A stretch of DNA of 64,000 bases from an uncultured Lachnospiraceae bacterium (GCA_934317845.1 CAKRES010000003.1:112209-176208); one strand, 5' to 3'; shown: positions 34,422 to 43,791, counted from the first letter of the stretch. Notes: a model not told the origin generated them from the letters alone. A program made the numbers and translations.

Positions 34422-36581
34422 ATGAAAGAACAATTACGACAGGGACTTTTGGCATTAGATCAGATAGAAGCACTGTATGAGAAAGGACAGATCAACGAGG
34501 CGATCGAACAGTTTGTCAAAGAAGAACCAAAATACGGGAAAAATTACCGGTACCTCCTGATGAAAGCGATTTTTTTGCTGGAAGCAGGTATGGTAGATGA
34601 GGCGATCAAACTGCTGGAAGAACGGTATTATCTGCATCAGTTGAATTATGATACAAACTTTAACCTTGGCTATTTTTATTTTGTCAAACAGGAGTATGAA
34701 AATGCACTCCATTATTTTATCCGTGCGAGTTATTGTGTTGAGGAAACGGAGGAAGAGAAGATCAAGGCTGCCATGGATTTTGTGGAACAGATCTGTACGA
34801 TCGACGCCTCTCTTGTAGAAAAGATCGGAATGTATTCCAAAGAACAGGAGCTTTCCCATAAACGCATCCAGGATCTTTTCCCGATCCGTTCGATGGAATA
34901 TACCGGGCAGGAACATACAGGCAGAAAAAAGCGTCAGTTTGTAGATGACCGGGGACAGGCAGCCAATACCGGAAACGGAAGTGACAAATATGATGGTTAT
35001 CGAATGAGTGAAAGTTATATCGGTGGTGCATTTCCGAAAGAAGAGGGAGTGGCATATTATACCGGAATTTATGACCAGTATTATGAAGAACGGGATGAAG
35101 TTCCTGTAACGTATCAGGATACCGGAGCAATGTTTAAAACGGAAACGGTTGCAGGGCAGCGGTGCTATGGAAAAGAATTTCAGTATCAGACTCCGACAAC
35201 GGTTACGATTCCGGTGATGATCGCCAAAAATCATCAGCCGGTTGGGGCAGAGTATCAGGAAAAAGGAACGGACAGCCAATTTGTAACATACAACCATATG
35301 TTAAAGGATCGATTTTATTATTATACATTTTCTGATGTAACGAAGCTTGCGGTGTACAGCAATGAGCCGATCGTGCTTGGAGAGCCGGTTGTCTGGAAAA
35401 AGAAAAGGGAAAATCCGAATCTTATGATGACCATTTTCATAGATGGCTTAAGTCAGCAGTTCATTGAAAAATATGGGTTAGAACAGTTGATGCCATATAC
35501 TTACCGCTTTTTTAAAAACGGGATGCGCATGACAAATGCGTTTTGCAATGGGGAGTGGACGTATCCGAGTCTGGCGAGTTATTTTACTTCCCTTCGTACC
35601 ACAGAGCATGGCATGTATCACAGCAGTTTTTGGAATCAGAATCTGTGGAAGCTTCCGACGGTGACAGAGGTGTTGAAAAAGGAAGGGTATTTCTGCAGCC
35701 GGTTTGATGGGGACTGGCGTTCCACACCGGTCTGCGGTTATGCCAAAGGGATGGCAAGAGAGATCTACCAGCAGGCGGTGCGTACTATGAAGGTAGATGA
35801 CAATGTGGAGGAGGCGATCGAGCAGATGGAAGCCTTTCCTCAAACGCCACAGTACATATGGCTGGGCATCCCGGATCTTCACGATGCTCCCGATGAATTG
35901 GAGATGCGTTTGTCTACCCAGACGACGGTGACTTCCAAAGAGCGGGAGATCAGAAAAACAGATCAGACGAGTGTGCAAAAGACGTTTGATCCGGTGAAGG
36001 TAGCACGCTATAAGGCACAACTGAAGCGGGTAGACCGGGTGCTGGAAACGCTTTACCATTACATTGCAGAGCATTATGAAAAAAACGATTATGTGATCAG
36101 TCTGATGTCGGATCATGGACAGGGTTTTACGGAGGAACACGCAGCATACTTTTTGGATGAACACCGCACAAGAGTGCCGATGTATTTTTGTGGATGTGAC
36201 ATTCCTGCCGGAGAAAGTGATGCCTTGATGGAATCCATTGATTTCTTCCCGACACTGTTAAAAGCGGCCGGACTGCCGGATCAGTTAGGAGAAGGGCAGG
36301 CACTTCATTTTAACGAACAGGATGGACGTTCCTATGTGATCACGGAATCGATCCATGAAAAACGATTATATCAGGCAGTGGTTTACGACAAAGAATATGC
36401 CTGTTTTCTGGTGTCCAAGCAGCTTCTTGAAAATGATGAAAGCATTGATCTCAAAGATGCTGCGATCCATCTCATTGACCGGAAAACGAAAGAAGATGTT
36501 ACAGATATCCAAAAAGAGAAATGCAAACAGTATGAAGACATTCTGTTGTCACACATTTACGAATATATTACAAGACTATAG
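34422..36581 (+). CDS. TPR-like plus sulfatase-fold phosphotransferase-like protein
   Basis: 719 residues. Residues 1-125 are helical repeats of TPR type (YEKGQINEAIEQFVKE, LEAGMVDEAIKLLEERY, FVKQEYENALHYFIRA). Residues about 330-660 are an alkaline-phosphatase/sulfatase fold: Asp341 in FIDG, Thr380 in EWTYPSL as probable nucleophile, Asp564-His565 in SDHGQG. The Thr nucleophile is what phosphoglycerol transferases such as lipoteichoic acid synthase use, but this protein has no signal peptide or membrane helix, so it should be cytosolic. It precedes a LicC-like gene and a TagF-like gene. Possible role: phospho-sugar transfer or hydrolysis in flagellin modification (inference). Confidence 0.72.
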   Translation: MKEQLRQGLLALDQIEALYEKGQINEAIEQFVKEEPKYGKNYRYLLMKAIFLLEAGMVDEAIKLLEERYYLHQLNYDTNFNLGYFYFVKQEYENALHYFIRASYCVEETEEEKIKAAMDFVEQICTIDASLVEKIGMYSKEQELSHKRIQDLFPIRSMEYTGQEHTGRKKRQFVDDRGQAANTGNGSDKYDGYRMSESYIGGAFPKEEGVAYYTGIYDQYYEERDEVPVTYQDTGAMFKTETVAGQRCYGKEFQYQTPTTVTIPVMIAKNHQPVGAEYQEKGTDSQFVTYNHMLKDRFYYYTFSDVTKLAVYSNEPIVLGEPVVWKKKRENPNLMMTIFIDGLSQQFIEKYGLEQLMPYTYRFFKNGMRMTNAFCNGEWTYPSLASYFTSLRTTEHGMYHSSFWNQNLWKLPTVTEVLKKEGYFCSRFDGDWRSTPVCGYAKGMAREIYQQAVRTMKVDDNVEEAIEQMEAFPQTPQYIWLGIPDLHDAPDELEMRLSTQTTVTSKEREIRKTDQTSVQKTFDPVKVARYKAQLKRVDRVLETLYHYIAEHYEKNDYVISLMSDHGQGFTEEHAAYFLDEHRTRVPMYFCGCDIPAGESDALMESIDFFPTLLKAAGLPDQLGEGQALHFNEQDGRSYVITESIHEKRLYQAVVYDKEYACFLVSKQLLENDESIDLKDAAIHLIDRKTKEDVTDIQKEKCKQYEDILLSHIYEYITRL

Positions 36582-36592
36582 GGGAGAAGAAC

Positions 36593-37294
36593 ATGAAACA
36601 AAAGGTACAGCGTATGATCATACTGGCGGCAGGAAAAGGCACGCGGCTTTCGCCGCTTACGGATGATACTCCGAAGCCGCTTGTAAAGGTACAGGGAATT
36701 CCAATGGTGGAACGGCTTCTTGAGGCAGCCAAAAATGCAGACATCAGCGAGCTTTATCTGGTAACAGGATATAAAGCTGAACAATTTTCTTATCTGACAA
36801 AGAAGTATCCGAATCTTACGCTTCTTTACAATAAAGATTATGATACTGCGAATAATCTCGGCTCGATCATTGCTGCCAGTGATCATCTGGAAAATTGTTA
36901 CATAGCGGAAGGAGATCTGGTGCTTTACCGTCCGGAGCTTATAAAGTCCGAGCAGACAGAAAGTAATTATCTGGGAAAATATGTCGCAAAGACGGATGAC
37001 TGGTGTTTTGAAACAAAAGATCAGGTGATTACCGGAATAAAGGTTGGCGGGGAGAACTGCTACCATATGTATGGCATTTCCTACTGGACGAAGGAAGATG
37101 GACAAAAGCTTTCAGCCTGTGCGAAAGAGGCTTACGATAGAGCGGATGGAAAGGAACTCTACTGGGATGAGGTGGCGTTGAAATTGTATCAGGACATGTT
37201 TCAGATCAAGGTGCGTCCGTGCCGGGAGGGTGATGTGATAGAGATCGATACTTATGAGGAGTGGCTTGCCTGTGAGAAGAGGGAGTCCCAATAA
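36593..37294 (+). CDS. LicC-like sugar/choline-phosphate nucleotidyltransferase
   Basis: 233 residues, GGGGAGAAG upstream. Nucleotidyltransferase fold: IILAAGKGTRLSPLTDDTPKPLVKVQG at the start, DTANNLGSI, then EGDLVLYRP as the metal-binding acidic site, and IDTYEEW near the end. This matches the LicC group that makes CDP-choline or similar CDP-alcohols. It stands 11 bases after the sulfatase-fold gene and before a TagF-like transferase, which would use a CDP-polyol or CDP-amino-alcohol. Product identity not known. Confidence 0.8.
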   Translation: MKQKVQRMIILAAGKGTRLSPLTDDTPKPLVKVQGIPMVERLLEAAKNADISELYLVTGYKAEQFSYLTKKYPNLTLLYNKDYDTANNLGSIIAASDHLENCYIAEGDLVLYRPELIKSEQTESNYLGKYVAKTDDWCFETKDQVITGIKVGGENCYHMYGISYWTKEDGQKLSACAKEAYDRADGKELYWDEVALKLYQDMFQIKVRPCREGDVIEIDTYEEWLACEKRESQ

Positions 37295-37342
37295 GATAGT
37301 TTTAATGAAATCGAGATCGGTTACATACCGGCGATTTAACAG

Positions 37343-37372
37343 TAGACGATATCCGGGCATTTCTGGTACAAT
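37343..37372 (+). promoter_or_regulatory. Candidate sigma-A promoter for the small gene and GT2/TagF gene
   Basis: TAGACG (37343-37348), 18-base spacer, TACAAT (37367-37372). An imperfect stem AAATGGATCG/CGATTCCATTT lies just downstream, before the ribosome site. Confidence 0.5.
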
Positions 37373-37416
37373 AAAATGGATCGTTCGATTCCATTTCATA
37401 AAAAGGAGGAGACAGT

Positions 37417-37638
37417 ATGCTCCGTAGTAAAATCAAAAAATTGTTAGAACAAAAAGAAACGGAATTAAAAATGAATCTTTCCAACAACTATAAGGATCTT
37501 GCACGTGAGGCACTAAACAGCTTTTCTGATACGTTAGAGCAGTGCTTTCTGGATGGGGAGATAAAGGAAAAGGATTATTTAAAATGGAAAGATAAGGTGA
37601 ACCAGTATACGATCAGTATGAAGGATTATCATCATTAA
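37417..37638 (+). CDS. Small helical protein, unknown
   Basis: 73 residues with AAAAGGAGGAG upstream, a strong ribosome site, so it is probably real. Helical and charged: SKIKKLLEQKETELKMNLSN, ALNSFSDTLEQCFLDGEIKEKDYLKWKDKV. No family recognised. It lies immediately before the GT2/TagF fusion and could be its partner. Confidence 0.55.
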   Translation: MLRSKIKKLLEQKETELKMNLSNNYKDLAREALNSFSDTLEQCFLDGEIKEKDYLKWKDKVNQYTISMKDYHH

Positions 37639-37670
37639 AAAGTGTGAAAGAAAGGATGAAACGAAAAGCT

Positions 37671-39971
37671 ATGAAGATCAGTGTGATTGTTCCATTTAAC
37701 AGATTTGTTCCATTTTTGGCAGACTGTTTTCTGAGTTTAAAAGAGCAGACTTTAAAGGATTTTGAGGTGGTGCTTGCCACTCCTGAGTTGGAAGAACAGG
37801 AGCGGGAGGAATTTGAGACTTTGTTAAAGGAATACGAGGGGGCATTTCCTTTGCAGCATATTTCCTGCGGCAATACGGTATCAGAAGCGCGTAATGCGGC
37901 GATTCAGGCAGCAAAGGGAGAATATCTTTATTTCCTGGATGCGGATGATTATATTATGGAAAATACCCTTATGGAGCAGCTTCAGACGTTAGAAGCAGAT
38001 CCGAAGGCAACATTTTCTTACGCCTATTGGAATCGTTCTTATTTTCAGTACCGTGTGTATCAGGAAGTGGTGGATACAAAGGAACAGGAGGAACGCAAGG
38101 ACGAGATCGTAGGAATGGAGAAGAAAAATGCCAGAGACTGGCTTCTTACGACAGAGGAGATGGCAGAGACCTACCGTTATTTTCTTCATCCCAAATATAA
38201 AGAGAAGGATGATTATCAGGAAGCGGTGGCAAGGATCATGCTTGCCAGAAGCGGAGGTTTAAAAAATATTTCCTGCCTTGGTATTCTGATCCCGAAGCAT
38301 TATATTGTAGAGCATTCGCTTGCATTTTCACCGGAGGATTATCTGTATGAGGATCTTGCTTTTGTGGTAAGGTTATTAGATCTTGGAGCCGTTGGTGTTG
38401 CGGCGAAAGAGTCTGTTTATGTCAAGCGCAAACATAACGATCCGGTGCATTATCCTGCAATCGTACAGATCAAGGATGATGATCGTTTCGCTTATTATGC
38501 AAAAGCGTATGAGCATGCCAAAAGTGTGATCAAGAAGGATGGCGTTGTACGTTTTTATTTAGATGAAGTATTCTTAAAATACTATGCCCGTTCTTATGTG
38601 AAACGTATCCGACGCAGTGAAAATGATGCATGGAGAACGACATGGTTTGACAAAGTACATGAGCTGAGTCTTGACTGCCGCAGTGATGTGATAAGCTGCT
38701 TTAAGGGAAGAGAGCGCCGCATGATAAAGGCTGCGAAGAATCACAGTATCAAAGCGGCAAAGCGGGAAGCGGATATGATGCTGGCATGGAAGAAGGCAAA
38801 GAGCATATTAAACAACAGCCATACATTTCCGCGGTATCTGTATTACAATTACTTTACGAAAATGCCGGTGCTGCAAAAGACCATTCTTTTTGAAACATTT
38901 TTTGGAAAATCTTACTCTGACAGTCCGAAGTACATTTACGAATACATCAACGAACACTACAAAGGACAGTTCCGCTGTGTCTGGTCTGTAGATAATTTTG
39001 GCGTTCAGGTTCCATATCATGCCAAACGTGTGAAGCGTTACAGCATTGCATACATGTATTATCTGGCGCGTGCCAAATATCAGGTGTTTAATGTCAGACA
39101 GCCGCTTGGTTACCGCAAGCAGGAGGACTGTGTCTTTTTGGAGTGCTGGCATGGAACGCCGCTGAAACGTCTGGTATTTGATCAGGAAGAAGTAATGGGT
39201 GCTGATCCAAAATACAAATCCCGTTTTTATAAGCACATGCTTGACTGGGATTACCTGATCTCTCCAAATGAGTTTTCTACCGAGAAATTCCAGACAGCAT
39301 TCCGGATCGAGAAAGACCGGATCGAAACGTGTGGATATCCGAGAAATGATATTTTATATACAAAGAATAATGAAGCAGAGATCAGTAAGCTTAAGGAGCG
39401 GTTGGGAATTCCAAAAGACAAAAAGGTCATTCTTTATGCCCCGACGTGGCGGGATGATGATTATGTGGAATCCGGAAAGTATAACTTTAAGTTAAAGCTT
39501 GATCTGGCTGAAATGAGAAAACGCTTATCCGATGAGTATGTGGTAGTGCTTCGTATGCATTATTATATTGCAAGCAATATGGATATCTCAGAATTTGAAG
39601 GATTTGCCTTTGATGAGAGCAGTTACAATGATATTTCGGAGCTGTATCTGATCTCCGATATTTTGATCACGGATTATTCGTCTGTATTCTTTGATTATGG
39701 AAACTTAAAGCGTCCGGTATTATTCTTTACTTATGATCTGGAGAAATACCGTGATATGCTTAGAGGATTTTATCTCGATATTGAAAAGGATGTGCCGGGG
39801 CCTCTGCTCTATACTTCAGATGAAGTGATCGATGCGATTGAGCATATTGATGAGATCAGCGAACAGTATAAAGAGCGTTATGAGATCTTTTACGATCGAT
39901 TCTGCAGCGTCGATGATGGACATGCATCGCAGCGTATCTGTGAAAAAGTATTTGGAAAACCAAATGCCTGA
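37671..39971 (+). CDS. GT2 glycosyltransferase fused to TagF-like polyol-phosphate transferase
   Basis: 766 residues. N-terminal part (1-~300): GT-A family 2 transferase with MKISVIVPFNRFVPFLADCF and Asp90-Asp92-Asp93 in FLDADDY. C-terminal part (about 410-766): CDP-glycerol glycerophosphotransferase fold with His494 in CWHGTPLKR, NEFSTEKF, GYPRND, YAPTWRDDD and Asp668/Ser670-671 in ITDYSSVFFDY. Such fusions add a sugar and then a phospho-polyol. Clostridioides difficile strain 630 flagellin carries GlcNAc bearing a phospho-N-methylthreonine, made by a gene set that includes a TagF-like enzyme and a nucleotidyltransferase, a close parallel. Start uncertain (GTG 37644, ATG 37656 or 37671). Ends at a bidirectional terminator. 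Confidence 0.82.
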   Translation: MKISVIVPFNRFVPFLADCFLSLKEQTLKDFEVVLATPELEEQEREEFETLLKEYEGAFPLQHISCGNTVSEARNAAIQAAKGEYLYFLDADDYIMENTLMEQLQTLEADPKATFSYAYWNRSYFQYRVYQEVVDTKEQEERKDEIVGMEKKNARDWLLTTEEMAETYRYFLHPKYKEKDDYQEAVARIMLARSGGLKNISCLGILIPKHYIVEHSLAFSPEDYLYEDLAFVVRLLDLGAVGVAAKESVYVKRKHNDPVHYPAIVQIKDDDRFAYYAKAYEHAKSVIKKDGVVRFYLDEVFLKYYARSYVKRIRRSENDAWRTTWFDKVHELSLDCRSDVISCFKGRERRMIKAAKNHSIKAAKREADMMLAWKKAKSILNNSHTFPRYLYYNYFTKMPVLQKTILFETFFGKSYSDSPKYIYEYINEHYKGQFRCVWSVDNFGVQVPYHAKRVKRYSIAYMYYLARAKYQVFNVRQPLGYRKQEDCVFLECWHGTPLKRLVFDQEEVMGADPKYKSRFYKHMLDWDYLISPNEFSTEKFQTAFRIEKDRIETCGYPRNDILYTKNNEAEISKLKERLGIPKDKKVILYAPTWRDDDYVESGKYNFKLKLDLAEMRKRLSDEYVVVLRMHYYIASNMDISEFEGFAFDESSYNDISELYLISDILITDYSSVFFDYGNLKRPVLFFTYDLEKYRDMLRGFYLDIEKDVPGPLLYTSDEVIDAIEHIDEISEQYKERYEIFYDRFCSVDDGHASQRICEKVFGKPNA

Positions 39972-39979
39972 TAGAAGAA

Positions 39980-40017
39980 AAGACCTGTTTCTGCCAGAGC
40001 TGGCAGAAACAGGTCTT
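39980..40017. terminator. Bidirectional terminator between convergent genes
   Basis: Perfect 18-bp arms (39980-39997 and 40000-40017) with a tiny AG centre; AAGACCTGTTTC at the left mirrors GAAACAGGTCTT at the right. T runs follow on the plus side (GTTTT), and A-rich DNA precedes it for the minus side. It serves the TagF fusion and the FliD-like gene. Confidence 0.88.
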
Positions 40018-40020
40018 GTT

Positions 40021-41289
40021 TTATGCATAATAGTTGTAAAGCATACCGCTGTAGATCGATGGCATATAGGGGTTGGAAAATGCATGCTTCGGATTAGGAT
40101 AAGAGATCACTGTCTGGTCGACATAACTCATCGGATCTAAACTGATCTGCTCTGTTTTATCCAAAAGATCGGCCTGAAAACCGGATAAATCTTTAAAAAA
40201 GGATTGGATCTCCCCATTGGAAACACTCTGTACGATCAGGGCATCATCCTTTCCCATGTGTCCATCATCGGAAATGGTAAGTCCGACGGATTCTAAAGAG
40301 GAAATGTTTTTGTTGGCAATTCCTTTTAGTTCGTGCAGTAGTTTTTTTGCTCCAATCTGTTCGGAGTTGCTTTCGGCAATAGTAAGGATCTGGTTATAGG
40401 CATCGGCAAAATGCTGTACTTTTTTTAAAATATCATCCGTATCCGGTACAAAACGAAGTGTAACCGGATCTTTGGTGGTTTCTTTTAATTCGATCTCTAC
40501 CATTTTGTTGATCGCGATATTATTGGAACTGGCGGTCTGCTCCGTCTGATTGATGGTAAAATGAGCATCTGTTGGATACTGTTTCACCTGATCCAGTCCG
40601 TAAGAGGAAACCAGTCCATTTTCCTTCTCGTCATAGATTTCAAAAGAATGTCCGTTTTTGGCATGTTCTGTTCCTTCTTCTTTGGAAGCTAAAACCAAAC
40701 GGGATTGTGTCCCTTTTTGTTCTACATAGGCTTCAATCCCAATGTCTGCCTGATCAATAAAATTAGCAAGACGGTTTTGGATAATAAGATTTGTATCCTC
40801 CTCTTTGACACGCAGGTCAAAATGATTGGTGCGGTCATGAGAGGTGATTCCAAACTGGTAACTTCCGGCAGCAATGCTTTTTTCGGAGGAGGGACGTAAT
40901 GTTCCCTCGTTGATCTGCGGCTTGGCAAGCTGTTCCACTGTAAACTGCATCTGTTCCGGGAGTGCGTCATAATTTTTCGTAATGACCATGCCGCTTAAGG
41001 CGCGTACCTGATCAGAGGAAGCGTGTAACTTAGAAAACGCATCTTCATCCTGATCGGATAAAAACTCGGAATAATTTCTGAGATCCAGAGCGGCACTTTT
41101 TAATCCGATCGCATAATTCTGGATGGAATCGGTTACCTTTACCTTGAAAAGCGGAGACTTTGTATTGGATCTGACCATGTTGTTATATAGGGATTTCAGC
41201 TCGCTCTTTTTATGGCTGTCATATTTGTTCTGGGTAGACAGATTTGTCACGGAACTGTAATAATTATATACAGGATTTAAATCTAACAT
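40021..41289 (-). CDS. Orphan FliD-like flagellar cap-related protein
   Basis: 422 residues, on the strand opposite all neighbours. ATG 41289 has AAAGGAGG at 7 bases. The central part matches FliD D2/D3-type domains: MQFTVEQLAKPQIN, then SYQFGI, IIQNRLANFIDQADIGIEAYVEQKGTQSRLVLASKE, and VTLRFVPDTDDILKKVQHFADAYNQIL. It lacks both the FliD N-terminal signature (GLATGLD) and the long C-terminal coiled coil; it starts LDLNPVYNYYSSVTNLS. So it is a FliD relative without the leg helices, either a secreted accessory cap or a filament-surface protein. It has its own sigma-A-type promoter. Confidence 0.7.
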   Translation of the reverse strand: MLDLNPVYNYYSSVTNLSTQNKYDSHKKSELKSLYNNMVRSNTKSPLFKVKVTDSIQNYAIGLKSAALDLRNYSEFLSDQDEDAFSKLHASSDQVRALSGMVITKNYDALPEQMQFTVEQLAKPQINEGTLRPSSEKSIAAGSYQFGITSHDRTNHFDLRVKEEDTNLIIQNRLANFIDQADIGIEAYVEQKGTQSRLVLASKEEGTEHAKNGHSFEIYDEKENGLVSSYGLDQVKQYPTDAHFTINQTEQTASSNNIAINKMVEIELKETTKDPVTLRFVPDTDDILKKVQHFADAYNQILTIAESNSEQIGAKKLLHELKGIANKNISSLESVGLTISDDGHMGKDDALIVQSVSNGEIQSFFKDLSGFQADLLDKTEQISLDPMSYVDQTVISYPNPKHAFSNPYMPSIYSGMLYNYYA

Positions 41290-41326
41290 AAGCATCCTCC
41301 TTTCCAAAATCTAGTACTCTTACTAT

Positions 41327-41356
41327 ATTATAGTATGGGAAAAGCCTGTCTGTAAA
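41327..41356 (-). promoter_or_regulatory. Sigma-A promoter of the FliD-like gene
   Basis: On the minus strand TTTACA (41351-41356), 18-base spacer, TATAAT (41327-41332). It is not a sigma-D type, unlike fliD itself. Confidence 0.65.
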
Positions 41357-41462
41357 GCATTTTGCGGCTAAAAAAATCACGAAAAAAGCTGGGAAATCAT
41401 AGACATTATTGTGGACTTACGTTAAGATGAAAGAAAACCAAAGGGAGAAGAGGAGAATACAC

Positions 41463-42635
41463 ATGAATATACTGATGATTCGCTGGAAAAGTATATGTGA
41501 ACCGGATATTATTGCCGCATGGGAAAGCATTCCGGTTACTGTTACACAGTGGGAACTCTCTACCAAAGACCCGGATTATGACCAGCAGGTGCTGGGGGAA
41601 TTGTCGGAGCAGCTTCTTGCACATTCCTATTCCTTTGTATTCAGTGTAGATTATTTCCCGATTGTGGCAAGGGTCTGTAATGCCCTGCATGTGCGTTATG
41701 TTTCCTGGTCGGTGGACTGCCCGGTCGTGCAGTATTATTCCAAAACGCTTTCTTATGAGTATAACCGCATTTTCCTGTTTGATTATGCGATGTACGAGGA
41801 ATTTTATCCGGAGAATCCAAAGCATACCTATTATCTTCCACTGGGAGGAGCGGTTGCCCATAACGATGAAGTGCTTGCTTCTATCACAGAGGAGGATCGG
41901 AAAAGATATGCGGCGGATGTTTCCTTTATCGGGTCAACCTACGAAGAAAAATGCAAATATAATACGCTGTCCGGACTTTCTTCCTATACCAAAGGTTATG
42001 CGGATGGGTTGATCGAAACGCAGCTTTTGGTGTACGGCTATAACTTTTTGGAAGAGGCTATGACAGAAAAGTTTATTACACATTTCCGGGAAGATACCGG
42101 GATCGGAGCGGTAAATGAGGACTACCGGGAAAATGTACGGGCTTTTATTGCACAGCTTTATCTCGGAGAAAAGGTCACGGAACAGGAGCGGCTCCGCTTG
42201 TTAAAGAGACTGGGGAAACGCTTTTATGTAGATATGTATACGATGAGTGATACAAGCCGTCTGCTGGGAGTGACGAATCGGGGCAGTGCGGAATCGCGCG
42301 TGGAAATGCCGAAGATCTTTCATCTTAGTAAGATCAACCTGAATATGACATCCAAGACGATACGCACGGGACTGCCACAGCGGTTCTTTGATGTGCTGGC
42401 AGCCGGGGGGTTCCTGCTTTCCAATATGCAGGCGGAGCTTCCGGAATTTTTAGTGCCGGGGCAGGACGTAGAAACCTATGCAAGCTTTGAGGAGTGTGAA
42501 GCAAAGATTGCCTATTATCTGGAGCATGAAGAAGAACGAAAGCAGATTCAGGAAAATGGATACCGGAAAGTAAAGGAACATCATACGATCCGGCACCGGC
42601 TGTGTCTGATGTTAGAGATTCTTGCAAAGGACTAG
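41463..42635 (+). CDS. CgeB-type glycosyltransferase (DUF3880-like), copy 1
   Basis: 390 residues, AGGAG before ATG 41463. The N-terminal part fits CgeB/DUF3880 proteins (RWKSICEPDIIAAWESIPV, FSVDYFPIVARVCNALHVRYVSWSVDCP). The C-terminal part is a GT-B donor domain: KINLNMTSKTIRTGLPQRFFDVLAAGGFLLSNMQAELPEFLVPGQDVETY. CgeB proteins glycosylate spore surfaces in Bacillus; related ones modify flagellin. It has a close paralogue at 46175. A second glycosyltransferase follows 13 bases later, so both form a pair. Confidence 0.8.
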   Translation: MNILMIRWKSICEPDIIAAWESIPVTVTQWELSTKDPDYDQQVLGELSEQLLAHSYSFVFSVDYFPIVARVCNALHVRYVSWSVDCPVVQYYSKTLSYEYNRIFLFDYAMYEEFYPENPKHTYYLPLGGAVAHNDEVLASITEEDRKRYAADVSFIGSTYEEKCKYNTLSGLSSYTKGYADGLIETQLLVYGYNFLEEAMTEKFITHFREDTGIGAVNEDYRENVRAFIAQLYLGEKVTEQERLRLLKRLGKRFYVDMYTMSDTSRLLGVTNRGSAESRVEMPKIFHLSKINLNMTSKTIRTGLPQRFFDVLAAGGFLLSNMQAELPEFLVPGQDVETYASFEECEAKIAYYLEHEEERKQIQENGYRKVKEHHTIRHRLCLMLEILAKD

Positions 42636-42648
42636 GGAGGGGAAAGTT

Positions 42649-43791
42649 ATGAGCAACAGCATAAGAAAGGATTACGAAAAGCGGGGGTATCAGTTTTATT
42701 CTCCGGAAATATTTGACGATGCCATGGAAAAAGATCGTAAAAAGATACTGGTGCTGACGCATCAGCTTTCTTTGACCGGGGCACCGCTGGCTCTTTTTCT
42801 GATGGTACGCATTTTGTGCGAAGAGGCGGAAGTTGTCGTACTTACGGTGGAGGATGGACCATTAAAGGAAGACTATAAAAAACTTGGTGTCAGTGTGGTA
42901 AATGCCGGGAAATACTGGGAGCGAAGGGTGATCTTTCAGAGCTTTGCCAGAAAATTTGATGCGGTGATCGCCAATACCGTGCTTCATTTTCCGGCAGTCC
43001 TGCTTTTAAATGGAAGTAATATTCCGGTGTTCTGGTGGATCCACGAACATGAAAATTATTTTTCTTATGGAAGAGGAGAGATCCCGGATCCTTCGACGCT
43101 AAAAAATAATGTGCATGTACTTGCCGCAGGGGAATATGTGGCAGAGGTATTGTATCAGGAGTTTGGTTACCGGGCACAGATCTTTCACGTAGGATTCGAT
43201 GACTGTGCGGAAGAGACCTGTGCAGAACAGGAACGAAACGGTCTGCATTTTTTGTGCGTGGGAACATACGGGGCAGAAAAGGGACAGGATATTTTAGCTG
43301 AGGCATATGATGCACTTCCGGTTCCTTATAAAGAGCAGCTTTCGCTCACCTTTATTGGAAATGACCGGTCATACGAACAGGAGATTTATGACATTGTGAA
43401 AACTCTTACGGAAAAAGAGCCGCAGGTAACCATGCAGCCGCTGCTGCCGAGAAATGAAGTGCTTGCCTGTTATGCGCAGGCGGACGGACTGATCCTCTGT
43501 TCCAGAAGAGAAGTGCTTTCAATGGCGGCATTAGAACATATGATGCTGTCGAAATGTGTGATCGCAAGCAGTACAACTGGAAATGCATGGCTGATCCGGC
43601 ACAAAGAAAACGGATTTGTCTTTGAAAGCGGTGATGCGCAGGCGTTAAAGGAGTGTCTCAGGTATGTGGTGGATCACAGGGAACAGCTTGCGGCGATCGG
43701 AATAAAGGCCAGAGAAGCATATGAAAAAGAGTTTACTATGGAACAGTTTCGACGCCGGATAAAAGAAGAGATTTTTCATTTTATCCGTTGA
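42649..43791 (+). CDS. GT4-type glycosyltransferase
   Basis: 380 residues, GGAGGGG upstream of ATG 42649. A GT-B glycosyltransferase: KILVLTHQLSLTGAPLALFLM at the start of the first Rossmann domain, FLCVGTYGAEKGQDILAEAYD, LLPRNEVLACYAQADGLILCSRREVLSMAALEHMMLSKCVI for the donor-binding E-x7-E type region. It probably extends a glycan on a surface or flagellar acceptor together with the CgeB-type gene. Its stop codon overlaps the promoter of the rpmG-secE-nusG operon, so the boundary is tight. Confidence 0.82.
   Translation: MSNSIRKDYEKRGYQFYSPEIFDDAMEKDRKKILVLTHQLSLTGAPLALFLMVRILCEEAEVVVLTVEDGPLKEDYKKLGVSVVNAGKYWERRVIFQSFARKFDAVIANTVLHFPAVLLLNGSNIPVFWWIHEHENYFSYGRGEIPDPSTLKNNVHVLAAGEYVAEVLYQEFGYRAQIFHVGFDDCAEETCAEQERNGLHFLCVGTYGAEKGQDILAEAYDALPVPYKEQLSLTFIGNDRSYEQEIYDIVKTLTEKEPQVTMQPLLPRNEVLACYAQADGLILCSRREVLSMAALEHMMLSKCVIASSTTGNAWLIRHKENGFVFESGDAQALKECLRYVVDHREQLAAIGIKAREAYEKEFTMEQFRRRIKEEIFHFIR

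Noticed and set aside
34455..35297. Minus-strand open frame of 280 codons opposite the TPR/sulfatase-fold gene
   Set aside because: Composition (Phe/Ile/Arg-rich) is what antisense of an acidic coding strand gives; no start signals or family motifs.
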